From: Crocodylus rhombifer
Lineage: Eukaryota; Chordata; Crocodylia; Crocodylidae
DNA length: 64,000 bases
Assembly: GCA_038503035.1 (NCBI GenBank)
Contig: JAVSML010024012.1
Coordinates: forward strand, 1-64,000
Direction: 5' to 3'
Positions 44,324-54,910 of this stretch are shown here, piece after piece. How positions within the stretch are numbered: position 1 is the stretch's first letter; each line of letters starts with the position of its first letter. The notes beneath the pieces were generated by a model. The model ran no database searches, was not told the DNA's origin, and was given only the letters and a program-made list of their open reading frames with translations. The translations under genes and the position numbers were made by a program.

Positions 44324-46512
44324 CAGACAGTCCTTGACTTAAGACATTTTAAGTTACAACAAATGGCACTTATGATATTTATATATCACCCTGTTTTGAC
44401 TTTCTGATGTCAGTTTCAACTTTATGATGCTTGATCCGATGTAATACCATGACAGTGAACAAGTTTGCTGCATCATTCATCTCCCTGTAGAACATCTATC
44501 CAAACTTCCTTGGACGTGTTCTTTAAGAAAGCAGGCAAGACTCCAAAAAAACCTGCAGCCAAGGCTCCTGAGAAGAGTCCAGCCAAGAACCCTTGAAAAA
44601 GTCCAACCAGGAGCCCTTCAAAAAGTCCAGCAAAATCACCTCAAAGAAGTCCTTCCATATCAATATGATTGCTATTTACAATATAAATACATTAATGTAG
44701 CTATGTTACTCATCTATAATTGATCGAGTACAAAATTCTGGGGTTTTTTTGGGGGAAAATAGGGTATCAGGCCTTGGTTCAGGAACTAATCCCCCATTTA
44801 TAACAATGTTCCTATGGTAATATCAGTTCCAAGTTACGTTTCGACTTAAGATTTCATAGATTTCATAGACATTTGGGCTGGAAGGGACCCCAGAGGATCG
44901 TCGAGTCTAGCTCCCCCGCCCCGGGGGCAGGAAGTCAGCAGGGATCATAGGATCCCAGCAAGATAAGCATCCAAATGTGTTTTGAAGGAGTTCAAAGTGG
45001 GCGCTTGAACTGCCTCAGGTGGCAGTCTGTCCCAAACCTTGGGGGCTCGGACAGTGAAGAAGTTCTTTCCTATGTCCAGCCTGAACCAGTCACAGTGGAG
45101 TTTGTGAATTCGATCTTGTCATCCCTTGGGGGCTCTGGTGAACAGTCATTCCCCCAGATCCCGATGAGCACCCTTGATAAGTGGCCACCAGATCACCCCT
45201 GAGCCTGCGCTTTTCCAGACTGAATAGCCCCATTGCTCTCAGCCTGTCATCATAAGGTCTGTTTTCCTGACCTCTGATTATGCACGTGGCTCTCCTCTGC
45301 ACCCTCTCAAGCTTCTCCACATCCTTTTTGAATTATGGAGCCCAAAACTGGACGCAGTACTCCAGCTGCAGTCTCACCAAGGCCAAGTACAGCGGGAGAA
45401 TGAAGTCCTGGGATCTGCTTGAGAAGCATCTATGGATGCAAGCCAGCATTTTGCTCACTTTGCTAGCTGCAGCATCACACTGAAGGCTCATGTTCATCTT
45501 GTGGTCAAGCATGACCCCCAAGTCCCTTTCATCTGTAGAGATAACCAGCGTAGCACTACTATATGCATGGTGCAGGTTTTTCCTCCCAAGGTAGAGAACC
45601 TTGCATTTTTCGGTGTTGAACACCATCAGGTTCTCATCCACCCATTTCATGAGTCTGTCCAGATCTGCCTGGATCACCCTTCTGTCCTCAGGTGTGGATG
45701 CTTTACCCCAGAGTTTGGTGTTGTCAGAGAACTCGGCCAGTCCACTTCTGACACCAATGTCCACATCGTGATGTAGATGTTAAACAGTATAGGCCCTTGG
45801 ACAGAGCTTTGAGGGACCCCACTGGTCACAGCGCACCAAGACAATTGGCGCCTGTCAACCACCATCCTCTGGGTCCTACCGCAGAGCCAGTTCCCCAGCC
45901 AGTGGATCGTGGTGATGTCAAGGCCGTAATTAGCCAGTTTAACCAAGAGGTGATCGTGGGATACCAGATCGAAGGCTTTTTTAAAGTCGAGGTATATGAC
46001 ATCGATCTCTTCCCCTTTGTCTAGGTGATAAGTCACCTGGTCATAAACGGAAATGAGATTGGTCAAGCAAGACCTACCCACAACAAACCCATGCTGGGTA
46101 TCCCTCAGGATATTGCCTTCAGCTAGTCTGTTAAGGATGGCCTCCTTGATAATCTTTTCCATGACTTTCCCCAGGATAGAAGTCAGGCTGAAGGGCCTGT
46201 AGTTTACCGGATCTACTTTCCTCCCTTTCTTGAAGATAGGCACTGCATTGGCCCTCTTCCAATCATTGGACACTTCACCAGAGTGCCAAGAGCTCTCAAA
46301 GATCCGTGCCAGGGGGTGAGCTATGATGCTCACCAGCTCCCTGAGTACCCTTGGGTGTAACCTGTCAGGACTTGACGGTATCCAGCCTGTTGAGGTGTTC
46401 CTTCACAAGGTCAGCTTCGATGGAGGGCAAGGAATCTCCCTCACCCAGGCCTCCCTGACCCATAGATGTGGTTTTCAGGAACTAATTGGGTCGTAAGTCT
46501 GAGGGCTGCCTG
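44324..46512. mobile_element. Tigger-like (pogo/Tc1-mariner) element split by a CR1
   Basis: The left end CAGACAGTCCTTGACTTA and the complement of the right end CAGGCAGCCCTCAGACTTA are similar inverted repeats. Each is flanked by TA (44322-44323 and 46513-46514), the Tc1/mariner target. CAG ends with 'cttgacttaagac' are typical of Tigger-type elements. The element proper is 44324-44849 plus 46473-46512; the middle is the later CR1. At about 44506-44650 one frame reads LDVFFKKAGKTPKKPAAK and then KSPAK-like repeats with a stop, possibly a remnant of coding sequence. No DDE domain is seen. Confidence 0.72.
44850..46472 (-). mobile_element. CR1 LINE inserted in the Tigger-like element
   Basis: Minus-strand CR1 with a 219-codon frame (45674-46333), then frames 45333-45764 and 45090-45320 after shifts. 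Blocks in order: [78 protein letters not shown], then the catalytic block as FSDNTKLW, FNTEKCKVLYLGRKN and LVRLQLEYC. The second catalytic Asp is Asn. The 3' end lies at 44850 with two ATTTCATAG-type units. The 5' side ends within the linker before the reverse transcriptase, so the element is truncated. It is closely similar to the copy at 11158-12696 and is the same subfamily. Confidence 0.93.
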
Positions 46513-48577
46513 TATTGGCCTTTAAATGTTTCATTTTTCAAGGCATCTGGCTGTTCCCTCTAAGGTAATTTTAGTTTGGAAAGTTTATTAAAATGACTCC
46601 TTTGCATCCAGTTGGTAGGCTGAATGGGATGTCCCTGTCACTAGGGACAGACCTGATATCCTTGCTTCTTTAGTGTAAGTGGGACTTGGTTGTACGTTTA
46701 GTATATCCTGTTGGGTTGCCTCAGGGGATTCCCATCCAGTTCCACACTCTGTAATGTGCTCTCATATATGCTTGTCCATTGATCTGACAGTGGAAGGGGG
46801 GTCACATCTTTTGCTGGCCATAGCTAAGCAAAGCAAGCTGCAGTGGGAGAACAGTGGCAAGGGCTCAATGCCCACAGCTCAGCATGAACAAGACCTTCAA
46901 CCTTATGTTCCAGCCATGTTGAAAGAGATTAAAAGAAAGGACAAAAGGAAACAGGGGATGTTTGAAGAGGAGAGTGCAGAGGAATCCAGGAAAAGACAAG
47001 GGGAAAGGGGCAAAATAATGGAGAATGGAGGGAGAAGGGAAAAGATGAATGAACAAAGGGCAGGATGATAGAGGCAGAGTATAACAGCCAGAGTATAAAA
47101 TCCAGTATGACCTGGAATTAGAAGCTGAAGAACCAAATGGGAGTCAGGTCTTTGGGGAACAGATTTAAAGTCTCAGATTTTCTCCCACAGAAGTCAGTGA
47201 TTGATTTCAGTGAAAATAAGGTCTGTCCCTAAGTAAGATGGGACTAGAGAAATAATGGAGGACAGAGGGTGAACAAGGGCAGAGAGATCATTGGACTGGA
47301 CTTGGGAAGCAGTTCTGCAACAGAAGGACAGTAGAGAGTGCAAGATATATAGGTGGGAGAAGGACAAGATAAATGAAAGAATCAGCACAAAGGAAGACCC
47401 AAAAGGGTGCAAGAGCAGATGAGACTGGGTGAATGACAGAATGGACAACAGTGGGAGTGGGAGACTGAGTAAAATCCAGACCTGCAGAAGTAAGAAATAA
47501 TGGGTGAGCAGACTTGTGAAGGTGAGACAGTCGCTATTTGGATACAGGAATCGGCAGGCAAACTGAGAAGCACTGCTCCTTCGGAAATCTGGTCACTTTA
47601 TACAGATAGGGGAGAAGGCAGCATCCAGCACCTCAGGCTTCACCACATTTTCAGGGCATCAGACAGACCCCCCATCCCTCCAATTTGTACTGAGGACCTT
47701 TCTGAAGGTTATAAAAGTACTGCATGGCTTTATTTTTATTTTCAGCTTAGTGAAAGATCAGAGCAAGCAATGTTATTGACTTTTCAAACCACATGTGACT
47801 AACCAGTTACTTATGAAAACCGTTAGCCTTTGTTTTTGCCATACCTTAAAAGAAAAACATCCTTAATTTTCACCAAACATGACTATGCAAGTTTCTGATA
47901 GATTTAACTGGTAGCACAATTTAAGATGTGATGGGAACTGAGAACAGCAGATTAAGTCAACCTCCAGGCCTTAGTCCTTCAGGTGTGTGCTCTGTGCAAA
48001 ATTGTATACATCTTCAAAGGAAATACAATTATTGTTAAAGGTCATGGCAAGAGCATATAGGACCAATGTATGCATTCCACAGCAGAAATATCATTACCAT
48101 TCTGCTGCTGTTATTTAAGCACCAATGGTAAAACAAAAGCAAATTCAATATTGAAACTAATATATTTGTGGGTGGGGCAAGATATAGTTAGGGTGTCAGG
48201 GTCCCTGGGACTCAAACCAGATCTTCTGAACTGAAGAGCAGAAGCCTGGGCTGCAGCACCACCCACAGGTAAGTGAACATTGAACCTTGTTCCTTGGGAC
48301 TGTTCTGCCTTGGCTTCAACCTTTGACTCTTTCACCTGCTTCACCCCTGCCTTGGACCCCAGTACCTCACTCTTGCTTCCCTGTACTTTGGATCTTCAGT
48401 GCCCAGTCTTGCCTTTGTACCCATCTCAGTTCTTAGCATGATATCTCAAACTCGGACTGACACCTAGTACTATGGCTTTCAGCGTTGGCTTCTGGACTTC
48501 TTGTAACCTTGACCCTCAACTTCTGGCCCTCAGCTATTCAGGTCATACCTATCACGTAGGGGGTTTTTTGTAAGCAG
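46513..48577. other. Intergenic sequence, no gene recognised
   Basis: Purine-rich from about 46910 to 47480, which creates open frames (for example 46679-47068) with Lys/Glu/Arg-rich low-complexity content and no domain. From about 48300 to 48540 'ccttggctt', 'cttgcc' and 'gactct' words recur in a C/T-rich repeat-like stretch. Confidence 0.42.
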
Positions 48578-48800
48578 AGAAGGGATTAGCCATGTTAGTC
48601 AGGAGTCAGGCAGAAGGTATTAGCACCTTTCACACTAACTGGTCAAGAGAGGTGTAAGCCTTTGCAGGCAACAACCTACTTTGTCAGATGGTAGGAATGC
48701 ACAATCTAAGTCTAATCCATTCTAGCATCTGATGAAGTAGGTCATTGACTTTGAAAGATCATGCCTCTCTAAACCAGTTAGTTTCTAAGATGTCATTCGG
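48578..48800. repeat. Palindromic sauropsid repeat, second copy
   Basis: The left flank 'agccatgttagtcaggagtca' matches the start of the copy at 6169. The left arm (about 48621-48690, 'actaactggtcaagagaggt' to 'acctactttgtcagatg') and right arm (about 48725-48793, 'catctgatgaagtaggtc' to 'aaaccagttagt') are reverse complements with scattered mismatches around a spacer of about 35 bp. Confidence 0.65.
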
Positions 48801-51800
48801 CCCTACTTTCTTCCTATTTTGGTAAAATTTCCTGGTATGCACCTGGCAACTGTTCTTATTTTTGTTTTCATGATTATAACATAAGTTTTGTACTGAATAA
48901 ATCTAAATAAATAATATATAGTATAGCTGTCACATTTGCTGATATGATTCAAAATAAAAAAGATGGAACTAAGCAAAAGTGAAATATATGAATCCAAAAA
49001 CATGATCATTCTAAATACATTTTGCAAATCACCTCAGGCACGTTGATCTGCTGAATGAAAGAAGGAATGCTCTGACTCATACTTCTTGCAAGTGAAAGAT
49101 CTGATCTTTGAGGGGGAGGAGGGAAACAAGCCCTTGTTCACTGGCCTAACTCCTTTATAGACCTAATTTTCATAGAGTCTAAAGAAAGTACCTTGACCAT
49201 CCTTCAAAATGGAGAAAGTGTAATGGGTGTGAAGAGTCTCATTTAATACACTTTTAAAGAAATGAAAAGGCTCCTTATAACTTCTATGAGCATTGGATAA
49301 GGCCCCAGCAGAGCACAGCATCTCAAAATGCAAAGCAGAGAGGCAAAATGTCTGCCTACCAAACACCCTGTACATCTGGATGCCAGGGATACTGCAAGGC
49401 AGAGTGACATTTAGAGATTTTTCTTGCATTATACAAAAGAGAAACCAATCAGCAAACCTTAATGATTTGAAATCATCTTGGCTGATATAGACTGATTATA
49501 CACACAGACAGGCGCACAAAAGGCTTTTTGCCATTCAGTTTTCTAAACCTGAAGCTGCATTTTCTCATGCTAAAAATTTGCATGTTTTCTCAGAGCCTGC
49601 TTCTTTCTCACAATAAACAAAGCATAACCCTCCTGCCAAAAAAGTCCAAATGCTAAACAGTTACTATAACAGTCATTATTATAACAACTACTTTGAGGGG
49701 CGTGCTTTTAAATTGTAATTATTTTTACAAAAGTTTTTTACATGTCTCAATTCCTGCAATTACAATTCTATAAGAGTAAACAAATATTTAAAAAGTCACA
49801 TTACCATAGCGTTTCAAATAAATGAGTTTCTTTAATTAAGCTTTATTTAAATGGTTGAGTCTCTCTACATTTATGCTTTATTTGATATTGCAAAAAGTAA
49901 CCAGAATTCATAACACTTTTAATTTATATATGGCCATTTCATTATAGGTACAAATATAGGCAAAAGCTGATTTATAGAGCAGTACTTCTGTGGTTTAGGA
50001 TCATAGGGAGATGATACTCAAATCCATTTGAGAAATAAGTAGTACCACTTTTCATATTCTTCCCATCCATTGGAACTGTCTGTCCTGCTTTACTAGAGGA
50101 TGCTGAGGCAACATTAGATGGACCAGGTCATACTCTGTGCTACCTCCACAGATTCACACCTCCTTAATCCATGGGGTGGAAGACTGAGCTGTGGGACTAG
50201 AAAACACACCTGTCCCCTTCCTCCCTGTCAGGCATTGGTTTTCAAACTGTGTTTGCAGAACCTTGGAGTTGCGTAATATGTCATCAGGGGTTTTGGAAAG
50301 ACACTGGGGGCAACCGTGGAGCAAGCAGGGAAGCAGCATGCCACCATTTAAGTACAAGGTGGCACGAGGCAGGCAGCTGCTGTGGCTACAGCTTTGGCTC
50401 CAGTCCTGATCTGGGGTCAAGGTCAGATCCACAGCTGGTGTCTACCATCACACCACCTCTGCCACTCCCCTCCCTCTCATCTCCCACACACCCCCACCTA
50501 CCCCACCTCTGCCCCCACCTACCCCTCCCCTGCCATTTACCCTCCAGTTCTGGCAGGCTCTGGCCCCTCTCCAGCCATGGAGCATGTGTTGCTTTAGCCC
50601 CATCCCAGTAATTGCTGATGCGGCAGCAGTAGCTCCAGACAAGCCCCCAGACCTGGGCCAGAGCTGCTGACAGTGCCACTACTGCTACCAGGCCAGGCTA
50701 GACCCAAGAAAACATGTGCTGTATTCCCTAGGCTGGAGTGGGGCTGGAAAGTAAATGGTAGCAGGGGTCAGAGACTGCAGGGGGATTCAGTGAGGGGGGC
50801 AGGTGCTAGGAGGTACAGGCATGGGGGGGTGGGAGGGCATGTATCAGAGAAGACAGGGGAGTAGGACAGGTGCTGGGGGGAGAAAGGCATGGAGGCAGGC
50901 ATCAAGGGGAAACAAGTAGGGGGGGAACAAGCAGGAGGAGTTAAGGTACAGGGGGTAGGGGTCAAGCTGCCTGTCCCTCAATGCCTGACAACCACCCTTT
51001 CCCCTACTGGCTGACCTCTACAATCCCCCCCCCCCCCAAATTTATAGAATCTAATTGTTGGGGTGTCATCTTAAATTCAAATTTGCCTTGGATTGGGGTA
51101 AATATGGCAGTACAAACTACGAGACAAATCATGGTTTTCCCAAGCAAATGCTCAAGGATGACAGAAAGTGGATGATAAGCATATTCCTTCCTGTGCTGTA
51201 GGCACTGAGGCCTGCCATGATGTAACTGGGGAGCATGCGCACAAAATACAGCTAGCACCAACAACAGCATGTGTCCTCATGAAAGGGATAGCAGGGGAAA
51301 TCCTGTAGCTCGCTCTCTTTACCATCTACACCAGGAGCGATCCTAAAATGTTCAAACTGCCATTGCAAGGTACATTCCCCAGCTAATACATTTCCTGAAG
51401 ATTTGCAGCTATTACATTTCCTGGGGATTATAGATCAAGCTGAAAAAGAAGGATTCAAAAAGGGAGGGCAAAGCATAATCCAGCCCCAAGCCTGCACTGA
51501 CTATTTCATGTGTTCCCTGTGTTGGTACCCACTTAAGAGCAGCAAGCTGTCAAAGATGCCTCAGTGAAGCCACACTACAATACAAGGCAACTTGGAACCA
51601 GAAACATCACTGAAGAAATCTCTAGTAGGACACTAATACTCACTTGTGGTCATGTTCTGTAGGCTCCTGCTTGTTGTATGGGGAGGATCTTGAAGTAATG
51701 CTCAGGAGAGAAAGCCACAGATCACATCCTGCCCCCAAATCCCAGGAGGGAAAGGATCTGGCTCCATATGCTTAGAGGAAAGAAGGTTGCTATTCAGCTG

Positions 51801-52491
51801 TAATCAGGCATTACAGTCTATGTTTGGGCCCAGCCATTCTATAACGTTGAACCGAGATAGCCAAGGTTAAGGTTTCTCCACTGGGAATTTCCATGGTGCA
51901 GGGAAGAATGTTTCATTTTGAATATGCAGCCTTCACATTAGTGCTTTTAGCAAAAAAACAAAATTTACATTCATGGCAAAAAACTTTTCAATATTGTTTA
52001 ATTAAGAGTTAAAAGGTATTAGAGAACAGAAATAAAAAATATTAAGGGAATTTATCAGCTGGCTAGAGGCACCAGGAACAGCACAATACTGGTAAGAAGC
52101 ACTGCAATCAGCCCCTAAATACAAATTTAGATACAAAGCACCAAAAATGAGTCCACAGATCAGACTAGTAACTGTTTTACCTAAGGTTACGGTCCCAGAA
52201 CACCACTGTGTTGGTGGATTGGTAGGATTGTATCACTGTCTCTTATCCCCCATCATCAACAGAATGGTCCCTTTGTATTCTCTTCCCAACTTCACTCACG
52301 TAGATCACATTGGTTTGTTGCCGATGAAAGCAGAAAGAGATGCTGAAGTCACAAAAAGGAAGTTTCATGCTGAAGATAGCTGCACCATGGAGATTTTTTG
52401 CCAAGCTGAGGCAAAAAAGAGGTTCTGTCTCCTCTTTTCCAGCACCTACATATTCTTAAATTGCAGAGTTATTCAGTGTAGTGACTGTTTA
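48801..52491. other. Intergenic sequence, no gene recognised
   Basis: Contains C/A-rich low-complexity sequence at about 50440-50540, a G-rich stretch at about 50790-50960 and a C-tract at about 51026-51038. 'cattggttttcaaactgtg' at 50233 resembles a hAT left end, but no right end was found. The 129-codon frame at 52147-52536 has no recognisable domain. Confidence 0.42.
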
Positions 52492-53041
52492 GGGTATGTG
52501 CAGACGTTACACTTAAAACGACCCAACTCAGGTTAGGTCCATCTATATTCTAATATGTTTGGGAAGGTTAGACTGGGGAAAAAATGGCCAGCCAAATTTA
52601 ACTAACTTCACCTGAGGAGTTTCACCAAGTTAGATTGGGGATGCACTATCCTGATCTACCAAATATCTATACATGTTCAGAGTGTAGCCCCAAGGCTGGG
52701 AAAGCTCAGCCACTCACCCCAGTGCCAAGGCTGTGCTTTTCCTACCACGTTACTCTCACCAGGCTGTTTTTAGCCCCCTGATCTCCCCACCCTATGAACT
52801 CACAATCCCCCAGCAAACCCCCCCAGTCCTCCCCCATCCAGACAACCCCCTCTCTGTGGACCCACTAGCCCCCTGCTTCCCCCAATCCAGCCCACCCCCC
52901 CCAACCTAAGTTACTTAGATCATGTTCCCAGTGCAGCTCCCAGCAATGGCAAATCTCTGGATAAGCAGGCCCCAATCTTTGATCATGCGGCTTAAAGCCA
53001 AATGACCATTGAATGGGTCCTGGGGATGTCTGCACGTACCC
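52492..53041. mobile_element. Harbinger-like non-autonomous element
   Basis: This 550-bp unit has ends GGGTATGTGCAGACG and, from the other strand, GGGTACGTGCAGACA. It is flanked by TTA on both sides (52489-52491, 53042-53044). TTA/TAA target triplets with GGG-starting ends are the PIF/Harbinger signature. It holds no transposase frame, only C-rich sequence at about 52830-52910. Confidence 0.82.
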
Positions 53042-53044
53042 TTA

Positions 53045-53985
53045 ATGCATGCTGCCTCCCCAACCCCATCCTTCTGCAGGGTTGATGCTAGAATCTTCCA
53101 TTGGGAGAAAAATTTCCTATTGTTCTTGCCAAGAAAATTGTTCAGATTATAACTGAACTATATCCCCCTTGCCATGCTTTGCACTGACTCTCAGAACACA
53201 TCAGAGCACCACAGAGAACATGCTGCACTATCCCAAAAGGTACTGCCACTCCAACTTCTCTGGCTGTAACTGCTGATTTGCGCTGGAGGGAAAATGGAGG
53301 CTTCCAACCAAACGCATACATTTTGTGAAAGGGAACCTTGTTTGCTAACACAGTTCTGCATTGATGTTTACAAACACCCATGAAAATATTACCTAAATAA
53401 GAGAATTTCAGTTATTCATAACTGTGTTGTAGAAAAGGATTTCAGATTAATATATATGGTTAAGTAATAAACAAAGGATTGGGTTTGAACCTCATCCTAC
53501 ATAGGACAGCAAGCACTCTTGTTTCTGGTATGGCAGATTGCATAGGAAAAATGTGTACCCAGTCCATACCGCAGAAAGAATGCAAGTCAGTGCAGGAACT
53601 TTAAAATAACATGACATATCATGGTCATCATAAAACAGTCACCATTAGCTGATTTTTCAGATGGCCCCTGCTATTTGAATAGAAGACATTGGGTATACCT
53701 GCAAGGTAAAAACTGGCAAGCATGAACTTTTAAAAAAAATGTGTCTGGTAAATTAAATTAAAGCAATCTTGAGGCAAAATCAAATAGGCAGTTGTCCATA
53801 ACATAACTAACCATGGAATCAGGTATGTTCAATTATAAGATATTAGATAGTCTACATAAATTCAGTAGTTTTCAGGGTATGTAATTTTACTTTGTCAGGT
53901 GATGCCTTATGGTTTATAGGATCAAACAGTACCTCTTACCCATGAAGGAAATTCCAGAATACCCCTACAGAAAGCTTAGCTATTT
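53045..53985. other. Intergenic sequence, nothing recognised
   Basis: A/T-rich, no exon or repeat boundary seen between two Harbinger-like elements. Confidence 0.42.
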
Positions 53986-54260
53986 GGGGCTCCTAGACAT
54001 GTGCAAGGAGTTTGCTCCGATGCACTGGAAATCCAGCGCATCATAATCAAGTCTGCTGGAGCACGAAAATTAACAGACTCCAACAGATTCTAGCATCACA
54101 TGTATCAGCATCCCCACACTGAAAAATGGCAGTGAAGTGCTCTTCGGATGAGCTTTAGTTCAAAGCGCCCGCCGCCATTCTTCAGTGCAGGGACACTGAT
54201 ACATGTGACACTCAGGTGCTTTTAATTAGCGCGGCTCCCAGAGCACACATAAAAATGCCC
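53986..54260. mobile_element. Harbinger-like MITE with internal palindrome
   Basis: Starts GGGGCTCCTAGACATGTGC. The opposite-strand right end is GGGCATTTTTATGTGTGC. It is flanked by TTT on both sides. Inside, TCACATGTATCAG (54096-54108) and CTGATACATGTGA (54196-54208) head two arms that stay complementary for about 40 bp. The short length, inverted ends and 3-bp flanks suggest a Harbinger-type MITE; the T-rich flanks make the duplication weaker evidence. Confidence 0.6.
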
Positions 54261-54677
54261 TTTATTTTTGGTCTGAATTGAAATTTGATTCCCTCTTTCA
54301 TACTTTCAACACTAGAGCATTTGTTTAAGTGGAAGAAAACCCCAAATATTAAAGTATTAGATGGGCTTTGTTAACATATTCTCCAATATTTATAAAGCAC
54401 AAAAGGAAAGAGCCATATTTGGGTCCTGCTGGCTTCAGTATGAATTTTGACATTAACAATAACAAAATCTGGATTTGATAGTTAATCATTAGTACAGCAC
54501 AGTCTCCACATAAGTTCAGCCAAAATACAGGTATATTAAATTCACTATAATAAACAGAGGATGACTGAACAGCTTTCAGTAGAAAAACCCACAATATTTC
54601 ATCTACCCACAAACTCTCCCATGTTAACATACCCAGACTGAGACATAAATCTTCCAAAACAATCTAAAACAGAATAA

Positions 54678-54910
54678 GCACCGTGGCTCTATGGATAAGG
54701 GGTTAGGCATAAGTTCAAGAGGTCTTACTGTGTGCCCTATCTTTGTCACTCTGTCATAATGGACTAGTCATAACATTTATGAATCTCAGCTTTCCCATCA
54801 GGACAGCAAGTTCATGTTACTTATCCATATGATTAAGGTGCTCTGAGGCCTCAGGATGATTAGTAAGAATATTATCTAATAGATCAGAAACTATATATAA
54901 GAACCAATTC
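54678..54910 (+). repeat. MIR-like (CORE-type) SINE
   Basis: 'gcaccgtggctctatggataagg' resembles an A box and 'aagttcaagagg' a B box. Then 'tctttgtcactctgtcataatgg', 'gaatctcagctttcccatca' and a tail ending 'tatataagaacc' follow in the order of a full-length MIR-type SINE. It is old and diverged. Confidence 0.6.

Noticed and set aside
46679..47068. 129-codon Lys/Glu-rich ORF
   Set aside because: Arises from a purine-rich low-complexity tract; no domain and no exon signals.
50233..50690. Possible hAT element starting CATTGGTTTTCAAACTG
   Set aside because: No complementary right end or 8-bp duplication found, so not listed as an element.
52147..52536. 129-codon ORF just upstream of a Harbinger-like element
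   Set aside because: No recognisable motif; it ends inside the transposon boundary, which argues against a host exon.
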